From CAMYLR01 sp039590215 (GTDB taxonomy: Bacteria; Gemmatimonadota; Gemmatimonadetes; JACCXV01; JAHWKZ01): a stretch of 21,197 nt of DNA. The stretch covers positions 1-21,197 of the forward strand of contig JBDHFX010000028.1 of the NCBI GenBank assembly GCA_039590215.1, written 5' to 3'. Below, one piece after another: positions 5,715 through 13,501 of the stretch (its first letter is position 1; each line of letters opens with the position of its first letter). The notes under the pieces are model-generated. The model was not told the DNA's origin and ran no database searches. It saw nothing but the letters and a program-made list of their open reading frames with translations. The translations under genes were made by a program, and so were the position numbers.

Positions 5715-7604
5715 ATGACAAGTCCCAGCCTCTGGTCGCGCCTCAAAAATGCCCACCTGTTCCGGGTGCTCGTCATCTATCTGGCGGTGGCCTGGGTAGT
5801 GCTCCAGATCGTCGGTCTGTTTATCGAAACAATGGACCTTCCCCGGTGGACCATGCCATGGACCCTCGTTTTTCTGTTTGTGGGTCTCGTGGTCGTGATG
5901 GCGACGGGGTGGATACAGTCGCACCCGTTGATGCCCCAGCGCGAGGCAGCCGACGAGGTGCCAGGGGATTGGGAGGTCGATCTGGGGGAGATCAAGGAGT
6001 CGATCTCCAAAGGTCGGTTGCCGCACCTCAACTGGGCGCGAGCGATCATGGGAGGTGTTGTTGCACTCGTGCTTCTCTTCGGCTTCGCGGGACTGTACGT
6101 GGTGATCAAGGACGGGGGTGGGAGCCCCGATTCGCCCCCGCCGCTGCCTGGTGACGCCGCCTCGGCAACCGCAGTCGAAGCCGGACTCAACATCGAATCG
6201 AGATCTATCGCCGTCCTACCCTTCACAGATCTGAGTCCGGAGCGAGACGAAGAGTACTTCAGCGACGGGATCACCGAGGAGATCATCGCCCAGCTCTCCC
6301 GTCTAAGGGACCTCAAGGTGATCAGCCGCACGTCGGTCATGATTTACAGGGAGACTGACATGAGCTTGCGCCAGATCGGACAGGAGCTAGGAGTGGCTAC
6401 GATCCTGGAGGGAAGCGTTCGCCACGCGGCGGGGCGAGTGCGGATCACCGCCCAGCTGATTGATGCCCGCACCGATCAGCATCTGTGGTCAGAAATATAC
6501 GAGCGCGAGCTGGAGGACATCTTCGCTATCCAGACAGACGTAGCCGAGCGAATCGCGGGTGCGCTGCGTACGGAGCTCACCGCGGACGAGCTGGCCAGGC
6601 TACAGACGATCCCCACGAGCGATCTGGAGGCGTACCAACTCTACCTCAAGGGTCGCTTCTACTGGAACATGCGAACGGAGGAGGGGCTGACGACGGCTAA
6701 AGAGCTGTTCGAGCAGGCAATCGGAAGAGATCCCGCGTTTGCCCTCGCCTACGCTGCCTTGGCAAGCACTTATGTTGTCTTGCCTTGGTACACGACAACC
6801 ACGACCGCAGAGATCGTTGCCAAAGTGGAAACAGCAGCCCAACGGGCAATCGCTCTCGATGACGAGTTGAGCGAGGCGCACGTTGCGCTGGCAGCGATCC
6901 GTGGATACGAATGGCTGTGGGAGGAGTCGGTACGGGAGTACCGACGCGGGTTGGAGCTTAGTCCGGGTAGCGCGACCGCTCACCATTGGTACGCGATCAA
7001 CCAATCGATGATTGGTAATCACGAGTATGCGATCGCCCTCATCGAGGAGGCGCGCGAGTTAGATCCGCTATCGCTCATCATCAACACTGAAGTCGGGTGG
7101 ATTTACTACCTCGCGGGGCAATTCGATCGGGCGATCGAGGAGTATCGGCGTGCGATCGAGATGGACCCTCGCTTCCCGCAGGCTCACGAGTACCTGTGGG
7201 GCGTTTATGAGCGAACGGGAGAGTACGCGGCGGCGATCGCGGCGGCCGAGGAAACCCTTCGGCTGCAGGGTTATCCGCCTTCAACCGTGAGTAAGGTGAT
7301 CGGCGATCTCCAGCAGGGATTCGAGGCGTCGGGTGGTGAGGGGTATTGGAATGCGAGGGTGAGAAACATCGAGAATCTGAGGGTGGGCTCCACCTACCAG
7401 ACTTCGCCGCTGTACCTCGCCACTCTCTACGCCGCCGTAGGTGACGCGGACCGGGCATTCGATCTGCTCGAGGAAGGCTATTTCGAAGGCGACTACGCAG
7501 TTGGGATGTTGAACGCCGAGCCGGGCGTTGCCCTGCTACGTGATGATCGTCGGTTCAGCGATCTGCTGGCTCGAGTGGGCCTCCAGTCGGCACCAACGCC
7601 CTAA
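5715..7604 (+). CDS. Membrane-anchored TolB/FlgO-like TPR protein
   Basis: The protein has 629 residues. Three hydrophobic segments are seen (about 17-37, 47-66, 109-130), then a Pro/Gly-rich linker. A FlgO/TolB-N-like domain covers about 162-285, starting with SIAVLPFTDLSPERDEEYFS and including LEGSVRHAAGRVRITAQLIDA. Tetratricopeptide repeats follow from about 305 to 610, with repeated alanine/tyrosine signatures such as FDRAIEEYRRAIEMDP. In this family the C-terminal part is a protein-interaction scaffold, and the N-terminal slot is often taken by a cyclase, kinase or DNA-binding domain; here it is membrane helices. Lying directly after a membrane adenylate cyclase, it may be that enzyme's partner. 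No enzymatic residues are seen. Confidence 0.88.
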   Translation: MTSPSLWSRLKNAHLFRVLVIYLAVAWVVLQIVGLFIETMDLPRWTMPWTLVFLFVGLVVVMATGWIQSHPLMPQREAADEVPGDWEVDLGEIKESISKGRLPHLNWARAIMGGVVALVLLFGFAGLYVVIKDGGGSPDSPPPLPGDAASATAVEAGLNIESRSIAVLPFTDLSPERDEEYFSDGITEEIIAQLSRLRDLKVISRTSVMIYRETDMSLRQIGQELGVATILEGSVRHAAGRVRITAQLIDARTDQHLWSEIYERELEDIFAIQTDVAERIAGALRTELTADELARLQTIPTSDLEAYQLYLKGRFYWNMRTEEGLTTAKELFEQAIGRDPAFALAYAALASTYVVLPWYTTTTTAEIVAKVETAAQRAIALDDELSEAHVALAAIRGYEWLWEESVREYRRGLELSPGSATAHHWYAINQSMIGNHEYAIALIEEARELDPLSLIINTEVGWIYYLAGQFDRAIEEYRRAIEMDPRFPQAHEYLWGVYERTGEYAAAIAAAEETLRLQGYPPSTVSKVIGDLQQGFEASGGEGYWNARVRNIENLRVGSTYQTSPLYLATLYAAVGDADRAFDLLEEGYFEGDYAVGMLNAEPGVALLRDDRRFSDLLARVGLQSAPTP

Positions 7605-7641
7605 AAGGCATCGTACCCGAAACACAGAGGCGGATACGAGG

Positions 7642-8478
7642 ATGGGACGAGATAACCAGTTAGAGCTGTTTAGCGTTGTGATCCCGACCTGGAACGAGGC
7701 GTCGTGGTTGCCACGCTTGCTAACGCTACTGGAACGGGAAGAATCGGTTGGCGAAGTGGTTGTTGCTGACAACCGATCGTTGGACGACACTAGAGCGATC
7801 GCACGATCGTTTGGATGCGTGATTGTAGAAGGTGGCAACCCCGCCCAAGCACGCAACGCCGGAGCACGCAGCGCGGGTTATGAGCGCATAGTCTTTCTCG
7901 ATGCCGACGTCGTGCCGCGTGCGGGGACTCTCGAACAGGTCGTGAATCATCTCGCTGATTCGACTGTTGTCGCCGCACATCCGCGCCTCCGCCCCCTGCA
8001 CGCAGGCATTGTTCTCAGGGGGCTTTACGCTTGTATGAACTTGATTTTCTGGGCTCTTTCAGCGGTCGGCCGGGCGCAGGGCCTGGGGAACTGCATCGCA
8101 GTTCGGAGGACAGCGTTTCTGGAGTGCGGGGGTTTCCCCGAGTCTGTTAGAGCCGCAGAAGACGTGGCTTTCCTCGGTCGGATTCGCACGTTTGGTCGGG
8201 TCGTATACGATAGACGTGCGTGCGTTTACACTTCGCAGCGCCGCTTCATGATCGAGAATAGGATCCAGTACCTGGCAAAGAGTCTTATGTGGGGAGGACT
8301 GCGTCTCATGGGGAGCGAGCGGAGTATTGTAGGCTACAAGTGGCAGGCGTACCCAGAAGAAGCAGCAGCTCGTGACACCGAACTCTACCGTACTATACCC
8401 AACAAGATAAAAAGTAAAAGGTCAGGGCAGCGGCTCTTCCGCCGCAAAAGGAGGCGTGCAGGGAATGGCCGGTTATAG
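7642..8478 (+). CDS. Family 2 glycosyltransferase
   Basis: The protein has 278 residues from the ATG at 7642, which lies clear of the preceding gene; an upstream in-frame ATG at 7528 would overlap that gene. The GT-A fold signature is present: SVVIPTWNEA (11-20), VVVADNRSLDDT (about 39-50), GNPAQARNAGA (about 65-75) and the metal-binding DxD motif as DAD at 87-89. Later motifs GLGNCIAVRR, GGFPE and AEDVAFLGR match the acceptor and catalytic region of GT2 enzymes. It should transfer a sugar from a nucleotide-sugar donor to a lipid or polysaccharide acceptor; donor and acceptor cannot be told. The last 20 or so residues are very basic and overlap the ribosome site and start of the next gene by 14 bases. 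Confidence 0.88.
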   Translation: MGRDNQLELFSVVIPTWNEASWLPRLLTLLEREESVGEVVVADNRSLDDTRAIARSFGCVIVEGGNPAQARNAGARSAGYERIVFLDADVVPRAGTLEQVVNHLADSTVVAAHPRLRPLHAGIVLRGLYACMNLIFWALSAVGRAQGLGNCIAVRRTAFLECGGFPESVRAAEDVAFLGRIRTFGRVVYDRRACVYTSQRRFMIENRIQYLAKSLMWGGLRLMGSERSIVGYKWQAYPEEAAARDTELYRTIPNKIKSKRSGQRLFRRKRRRAGNGRL

Positions 8479-9664
8479 CGGCACTATAGGGATACTGACG
8501 GGGGGCGGTGATGTGCCGGGGCTCAACCCCGCCATCCGCGCTATCACCATCCGCGCTCTACGTGAGGGCTATCGCGTCTTGGGGATCCGCCGCGGTTGGG
8601 CCGGGTTGGTGGACACAGTGCCCGAGCGGGGTGCGGACAACTCTTCCTGTGTGATGACGTTGACCGATGAGGTGGTCAATCGCGCCGGCCGCACGGGCGG
8701 TACTTTCCTGCACACGTCCCGCACGCGGCCCAGCCATCTGCCGAAGCCGGTTGTGCCGCCGCATTTGGCCGACAAGTACACCGACGAGATCAACGACGTC
8801 ACGCCCGATGTCCTCAAGAACCTCGAGTTCCTGGGCATCGACACGCTGATCCCGATCGGAGGCGACGATACGCTCAGCTACGGCGAATACCTGCACCGGC
8901 AAGGTATGAGGGTCGTTGCCATTCCAAAGACGATGGACAACGACGTGCCCGGCACCGATTACTGTATTGGCTTTAGCACCTGCGTGGCCCGCACCATCCA
9001 ACTCACGCACAGCTTGCGAACGACCGCGGGTTCCCACGAGCGCTTTCTGATCATCGAGGTCTTCGGTCGCTACGCCGGCTATACGGCGCTCCTCCCGACG
9101 ATGGCCGGCGCCGCGGACCGCTGCTGCATACCCGAGCAGCCCTTTGATATCGAACAGTTGCTCGAGCTCCTCACTTACGATCGCGACAGAAATCCCAGCA
9201 AGTACGCGGTCGTTCTGGTGTCGGAGGGTGCCCAGATGACCGGCGATTCCAGCATGTCCTTCGAGGGTAATGAACTGGACCAGTACGGGCATCGCAAGCT
9301 CGGCGGGATCGGCGACAGGGTGTCGGCCGCGCTCAAGGAGCTTTCACCGAAGTACAGTGACGGTCGCCGCACCAACGTCGTGAATCAGCGACTCGGTTAT
9401 CTGGTTCGTTGCGGTGATCCGGACGCACTGGATGCCATCGTCCCGATGGCGTTCGGCAACTTGGCCCTCGACCTGGTCCTCTCTGGCAGCTTCGGGCGCC
9501 TCGTCAGTCTTCGAAACGGGGTGTACGACAGCGTGCCCATCGATGTTGTTACGGGGCGCAAGAAATTGATCGACGTGCAGAAGTACTACGACGCGGAGCG
9601 CCTCAGGCCGCGGTATGAGACGCTGCTGCGGCAGCCGCTGTTTATCATGACGTCAGATGTCTAG
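8465..9664 (+). CDS. 6-phosphofructokinase, pyrophosphate-dependent type
   Basis: This 399-residue enzyme phosphorylates fructose 6-phosphate at C1 in glycolysis. The start chosen is the ATG at 8465, with AGGAGG (8449-8454) 10 bases ahead; an in-frame GTG at 8456 is too close to that site. Phosphofructokinase motifs include GILTGGGDVPGLN (9-21), GGDD (132-135), PKTMDND (154-160) and EVFGRYAGYTAL (near 197-208). Asp in GGDD, where ATP enzymes have Gly, and Lys in PKTxDND, where ATP enzymes usually have Gly, are the accepted marks of PPi-dependent enzymes. The reaction is therefore probably reversible and PPi-driven. It overlaps the glycosyltransferase gene by 14 bases, so the two are likely cotranscribed. 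Confidence 0.92.
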   Translation: MAGYSGTIGILTGGGDVPGLNPAIRAITIRALREGYRVLGIRRGWAGLVDTVPERGADNSSCVMTLTDEVVNRAGRTGGTFLHTSRTRPSHLPKPVVPPHLADKYTDEINDVTPDVLKNLEFLGIDTLIPIGGDDTLSYGEYLHRQGMRVVAIPKTMDNDVPGTDYCIGFSTCVARTIQLTHSLRTTAGSHERFLIIEVFGRYAGYTALLPTMAGAADRCCIPEQPFDIEQLLELLTYDRDRNPSKYAVVLVSEGAQMTGDSSMSFEGNELDQYGHRKLGGIGDRVSAALKELSPKYSDGRRTNVVNQRLGYLVRCGDPDALDAIVPMAFGNLALDLVLSGSFGRLVSLRNGVYDSVPIDVVTGRKKLIDVQKYYDAERLRPRYETLLRQPLFIMTSDV

Positions 9665-9795
9665 CCTGGGTCAAGCAGGCGCGCTGGCGAGGATATCTCC
9701 TACACTCGAACGCGGCATTTCTCTGACAAGACGGATGAGGGGGAGTCCGTTAGCCTGAGTCAGGCGAAGGCGTCTGTCCAAGGAAGCGAGCTGCC

Positions 9796-10524
9796 GTGCC
9801 ACAACAGGCTATCCGCCTTGCTGTGATATTCGCACTGATCGTGGCTGCGTTCGTAGCTGCGCGAGTTCTCCTCGTTCCCGAGACCTTTGGTGATGTGGGT
9901 CCATACCGCGCCGCCGCGGTGGATGCGGTCGTCGCCCACGAGATCAAGTACGCCGGCCACGAGGTCTGTTCGACCTGCCATCGCGGGATAGCCGAGCGAC
10001 GGCTCGCGTCCAATCACCGGGGAGTGGTGTGCGAGGTGTGCCACGGCCCGGCGGCCGCCCACGCGAAGGCCCCCCTCGACGAGAAGCCACCGGCTCCGAG
10101 AGAGCGTGGATTCTGTCCCCTGTGCCACGGGTACGATCCGTCGCGTCCGACCGGGTTTCCGCAGATCGACCCGGTCACGCACAACCCGCTGACACCCTGC
10201 ATGTCGTGCCACGACCCGCACACGCCCGAGCCTCCCACCGTGCCGGAGGAGTGTGCCGCCTGTCACGGCCAGATCGCCAACCAGAAGGGCGTGTCTCATC
10301 ACGCCCCTCTGCCCTGTATCACCTGTCATGCGGCCGACGAGGCACACAAGACCTCGCCACGGTCCGTGCGCCCTACGAAACCCACGGAACGGAGCTTCTG
10401 CGGCGTTTGTCACGCGGAAGATGCACTGACTCCGTCGACGATCCCGAAGGTGGATCTGTCGACGCACGGGGACGACTACCTCTGCTGGCAGTGCCATTAC
10501 CCCCACTACCCCGAGACGGAATGA
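9796..10524 (+). CDS. Membrane-anchored octaheme cytochrome c
   Basis: The protein has 242 residues from a GTG start with AGGAAG upstream. Residues 6-26 are hydrophobic and lack a clear cleavage site, so they probably anchor the protein to the inner membrane with the hemes in the periplasm. Eight CxxCH motifs start at residues 58, 79, 107, 135, 153, 174, 202 and 230. Many additional His residues could serve as distal ligands. It resembles NrfB- or NapC/DmsE-like electron carriers in being a small multiheme shuttle rather than an enzyme; no CxxCK or other catalytic heme motif is present. Its stop overlaps the next start (ATGA), so the ferredoxin is translationally coupled. Confidence 0.92.
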   Translation: MPQQAIRLAVIFALIVAAFVAARVLLVPETFGDVGPYRAAAVDAVVAHEIKYAGHEVCSTCHRGIAERRLASNHRGVVCEVCHGPAAAHAKAPLDEKPPAPRERGFCPLCHGYDPSRPTGFPQIDPVTHNPLTPCMSCHDPHTPEPPTVPEECAACHGQIANQKGVSHHAPLPCITCHAADEAHKTSPRSVRPTKPTERSFCGVCHAEDALTPSTIPKVDLSTHGDDYLCWQCHYPHYPETE

Positions 10525-11387
10525 TGAGGGACGCGGACGAGAAGGTCGGAGTGTGCGATCAGGCGGAGCGGGGCCCCTGTCTCGCGGCCGACGACCCGGC
10601 CGGTGAGTCCCTCGCAGGTAACGGGGCGTTGGAACGGCGCGAGTTCCTCGCCGCGGCCTGCGCGGCGTGCAGCCTTGGTGTCCCGTTGCTGCTGGGCATC
10701 GTGCGCTTGCCAGAGTTGGACGCGCAGGAGGCGGAGCAGGAGGGGCACGATCCGACCGAGCACTATTACGGCATGGCCGTCGACATCTCCAAATGCATCG
10801 GGTGTGGCCGGTGCGTGCAAGCCTGCAAGATCGAGAATGACGTGCCGCTGGAGCCCCACTACTTCAATACGTGGGTGGAGCGATACGTCATTGAAACCGA
10901 AGGCGAGGTGACGGTAGAAAGCCCGAACGGGGGGATGGAGGGCTTTCCGGCCACGGTCAGCGAGGGGGGGATCCGGCGCACGTTCTTCGTACCGAAGCTG
11001 TGCAACCACTGCGACAACCCGCCCTGTGTCCAGGTGTGCCCGGTGGGGGCGACCTTCACGACGCCGGACGGAGTCGTGCTCGTGGACGAGGACTACTGCA
11101 TCGGTTGCCGCTACTGCATCCAGGCGTGCCCGTACGGGGCGCGTTGGTTCCACCCCGAGAAGCACGTCGCCGCCAAGTGCACCTTCTGTTACCACCGCCT
11201 GACTCGCGGTCTCGAGCCCGCCTGCGTCGAGGTGTGCCCGACCGGAGCCCGAATCTTCGGTGAGGTCAAGCAGCGGGTCACGCCCCTCGGCCGGTTCATG
11301 CGTCTCAACGAGATCCAGGTGCTCAAGCCGCACCTGAACACGAAGCCGAAGGTCTACTATGCCAACCTGGACGGCGAGGTGAGGTAG
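10521..11387 (+). CDS. Tat-exported four-cluster [4Fe-4S] ferredoxin, NrfC/PsrB-like
   Basis: The protein has 288 residues. The start is the ATG at 10521 (a second ATG follows directly), overlapping the cytochrome stop by four bases. A twin-arginine signal (ERREFLAA, Arg39-Arg40, then a hydrophobic stretch to about 61) predicts folded export to the periplasm. Sixteen Cys in four groups bind four [4Fe-4S] clusters: 92/95/98/102, 161/164/169/173, 193/196/199/203 and 220/223/235/239. This is the HybA/NrfC/PsrB/TtrB architecture, the electron-wire subunit between a NrfD-type membrane protein and a periplasmic partner. The gene lies between an octaheme cytochrome and an NrfD homolog. Confidence 0.93.
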   Translation: MMRDADEKVGVCDQAERGPCLAADDPAGESLAGNGALERREFLAAACAACSLGVPLLLGIVRLPELDAQEAEQEGHDPTEHYYGMAVDISKCIGCGRCVQACKIENDVPLEPHYFNTWVERYVIETEGEVTVESPNGGMEGFPATVSEGGIRRTFFVPKLCNHCDNPPCVQVCPVGATFTTPDGVVLVDEDYCIGCRYCIQACPYGARWFHPEKHVAAKCTFCYHRLTRGLEPACVEVCPTGARIFGEVKQRVTPLGRFMRLNEIQVLKPHLNTKPKVYYANLDGEVR

Positions 11388-11390
11388 ACG

Positions 11391-12590
11391 ATGCAGGGCT
11401 ACATGTACCCGAACGAGTTCGAGCTGCCCTGGGGTCTGCTCGTGGTCGTTTACCCCTTCGTGACGGGGTTGGTGGCGGGGGCTTTCATCCTCGCGTCTCT
11501 GGAGCGCGTGTTCAACGTGAAGGAGGTAGAGCCCACCTATCGCCTGGCGCTGCTTACGGCCCTGGCGTTTCTCCTTGTCGCTCCGCTACCGCTGCTGGCT
11601 CACCTCGGTCACCCGGAGCGCTCGTTCGAGATCTTCCTCACGCCGAACACCAAGTCCGCCATGGCCATGTTCGGCTTCGTCTACCTGTGGTACCTAGCGG
11701 TAGTGCTGCTGCTGGAGATCTGGTTCGAGTACCGCAAGGACCTAGTCCTTTGGGCCCAAAACGAGCGGGGAGTCAAGAAGTGGATCCATTACGGCCTGAC
11801 CCTCGGGGCGACGGACCTCTCCGAGAAGTCTCTGCGATTCGACGACCGGGCCGGTCGGTGGATTACGATCATCGGGATCCCGTCGGCGTTTCTGTTGCAC
11901 GGCTATGTGGGGTTCATCTTCGGATCCGTGAAGGCGAATCCGTGGTGGAGCAGCGTGCTGATGCCGGTGGTGTTCCTGTTCTCGGCCATCGTGTCCGGGA
12001 TCGCGTTGGTCCTGGTTCTCTACATGTTGGCGAGCATGATCAGGTGGAAACCTCTGGACATGACGTGTCTCGACAAGCTCGCCGTGTTTCTCTTCTTTGC
12101 GATGGTGGTCGACTTCTCGTTGGAGTCCCTTGATTTCGTGCATCGCCTGTACGAGTCCGAGGAGTCCATCGAGATTCTCTCGGAGTTGGTGCGAGGTCGC
12201 CTGTTCATCAGCCTCATCGTACTCCAGATGGTGCTCGGGACGCTGGTGCCCATGAGCCTCCTGGGTTTCTTTTCGCCGGCCCTGACGAGGAAAGGGGTCA
12301 ATAAGACCAGCCCGGAGCTGCGACGGCTCATCTATTTGATGTGCGGCATCTTCGTGCTGATCGGAATCTTCAGCATTCGTTGGAACGTGGTGATCGGTGG
12401 ACAGCTCTTCTCCAAGAGCCTGCGCGGGTTGACTCTCTACAGGCTTGAGCTGTTTGGGGTAGAGGGCCTGCTCATGTCGGTTGGGCTCCTCGTCCTGCCG
12501 TTCCTGATCCTCTGGGGCCTGGTGAAGATCCTGCCTCCGTGGCTCGAACCGGAGGGGTCTGCTTCAGCGACCCCCGGTGAGACCGCGTAG
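11391..12590 (+). CDS. NrfD/PsrC-like membrane quinol-interacting subunit
   Basis: The protein has 399 residues and about nine hydrophobic helices by eye (roughly 13-38, 52-72, 88-112, 156-180, 186-213, 226-248, 269-292, 309-333, 355-378). The family usually has 8 to 10. The N-terminal ELPWGLLVVVYPFVTGLVAG and the following LLAHLGHPER loop are family hallmarks. NrfD/PsrC proteins contain no hemes; they exchange electrons and protons between menaquinol or quinone and a ferredoxin subunit. The start is 3 bases after the ferredoxin stop with a GAGGTGAGG ribosome site. With the two preceding genes it forms a three-part quinone-linked electron transfer complex. Confidence 0.92.
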   Translation: MQGYMYPNEFELPWGLLVVVYPFVTGLVAGAFILASLERVFNVKEVEPTYRLALLTALAFLLVAPLPLLAHLGHPERSFEIFLTPNTKSAMAMFGFVYLWYLAVVLLLEIWFEYRKDLVLWAQNERGVKKWIHYGLTLGATDLSEKSLRFDDRAGRWITIIGIPSAFLLHGYVGFIFGSVKANPWWSSVLMPVVFLFSAIVSGIALVLVLYMLASMIRWKPLDMTCLDKLAVFLFFAMVVDFSLESLDFVHRLYESEESIEILSELVRGRLFISLIVLQMVLGTLVPMSLLGFFSPALTRKGVNKTSPELRRLIYLMCGIFVLIGIFSIRWNVVIGGQLFSKSLRGLTLYRLELFGVEGLLMSVGLLVLPFLILWGLVKILPPWLEPEGSASATPGETA

Positions 12591-12599
12591 TTCCTGATC

Positions 12600-13238
12600 A
12601 TGAAGGTAAACAGCGCTAGGCGAATTGCGCTCTTGGCGACAGCGTTTCTATGCGCCTTTATCGGTCTCGTCGCCTTTTTCTATTCTGTCTATCGTCCTTG
12701 GCAGTTGTCCTGGGGTGCGACGGCTGACGAAGTCACTCGTCCGATGGTGGGAGATGGGCTCGTCGAGAACCCGACCTTCAATGCGACGCGTGCGGTGACA
12801 GTCAATACGGCAGCGGAGCGCATTTGGCCGTGGATAGTACAGATGGGGTACAAGAGGGCCGGATTCTACAGCTGGGACATACTGGACAACGATGGCATTC
12901 CGAGCGCCGAGCGGATTATACCTGAGTACCAGGATCTCAAGGTCGGCGACTCGGTGCCTCTCAGCGAGGAGACCGATGCCGACGTGGTTGACATGGAGCC
13001 GAACAGACGGCTCTTGCTCGTTTTTCGATCTGACGGCACCGTGACGTGGGCATGGAGTCTCTACAAGATCGACGCGGAACGAACACGGTTAGTGACCCGC
13101 CTCCGATGGCGTACTACGAGCGCAGTTTCTCAGTTCACGTTGGACGCCTTTGAAATAATCATGATGCGGAAGTGCCTCCTAGGTATCAAGCGTCGAGCAG
13201 AGGCTCCAACATACCCGCACAACAAGGAGGTCTCATGA
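12600..13238 (+). CDS. Membrane-anchored SRPBCC-fold protein
   Basis: The protein has 212 residues. An N-terminal hydrophobic helix (about 8-28) is followed by a helix-grip domain. Its block WGATADEVTRPMVGDGLVEN, then FNATRAVTVNTAAERIWPWIVQMGY and the GFYSWDILDN segment, match a common SRPBCC/polyketide-cyclase-like family. Such folds bind hydrophobic ligands in a deep pocket; ligand and role are unknown. It starts 9 bases after the NrfD gene and its stop overlaps the next ATG (ATGA), so it sits in a run of tightly linked genes. The ribosome site is weak, consistent with coupling to the upstream gene. Confidence 0.82.
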   Translation: MKVNSARRIALLATAFLCAFIGLVAFFYSVYRPWQLSWGATADEVTRPMVGDGLVENPTFNATRAVTVNTAAERIWPWIVQMGYKRAGFYSWDILDNDGIPSAERIIPEYQDLKVGDSVPLSEETDADVVDMEPNRRLLLVFRSDGTVTWAWSLYKIDAERTRLVTRLRWRTTSAVSQFTLDAFEIIMMRKCLLGIKRRAEAPTYPHNKEVS

Positions 13239-13501
13239 AACTGAGCGCGAAAGGGCTAGCGACGGCGATCGCCCTCCTCACGGGCGGCTGTTTCCTGCTC
13301 GCCGGTTTGCTTCATTTGGCGTTTCCTAGCTACGGAGGGGCGTTTCTTGACCTTGGGGCTTCGATCTACCCGGGTTACCAGGGACCGGACGGGATCGGGT
13401 CAGTGATCGTGGTGACGCTGTACGGTCTAGTCGACGGTGCGATCGGCGGTGCTGTGCTGGCGTGGCTCTACAATTGGGCGACCCGCGCCAAGGAGGCATG
13501 A
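13235..13501 (+). CDS. Small two-helix membrane protein, DUF5676-like
   Basis: The protein has 88 residues from the ATG at 13235, which has AAGGAGG upstream and overlaps the previous stop. Two hydrophobic segments (about 8-30 and 55-80) flank a loop with YPGYQGPDG, and the end reads GLVDGAIGGAVLAWLYNW. This matches small membrane proteins labelled DUF5676 or, loosely, bacteriophage holin in databases. There is no sign of phage genes here, so a lytic role is doubtful. Its stop overlaps the next start (ATGA). Confidence 0.75.
   Translation: MKLSAKGLATAIALLTGGCFLLAGLLHLAFPSYGGAFLDLGASIYPGYQGPDGIGSVIVVTLYGLVDGAIGGAVLAWLYNWATRAKEA

Noticed and set aside
9760..10506. Minus-strand open frame of 248 codons
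   Set aside because: It is antisense to the octaheme cytochrome, whose eight CxxCH motifs are decisive.
10029..10520. Long upstream extension of the ferredoxin frame
   Set aside because: It runs through the cytochrome gene in another frame without motifs. The ATG at 10521 overlapping the cytochrome stop and the Tat signal fix the start.
13235..13501. Phage holin and a prophage
   Set aside because: Only database-style similarity of a small two-helix protein suggests it. No phage structural, integrase or lysin gene is near.
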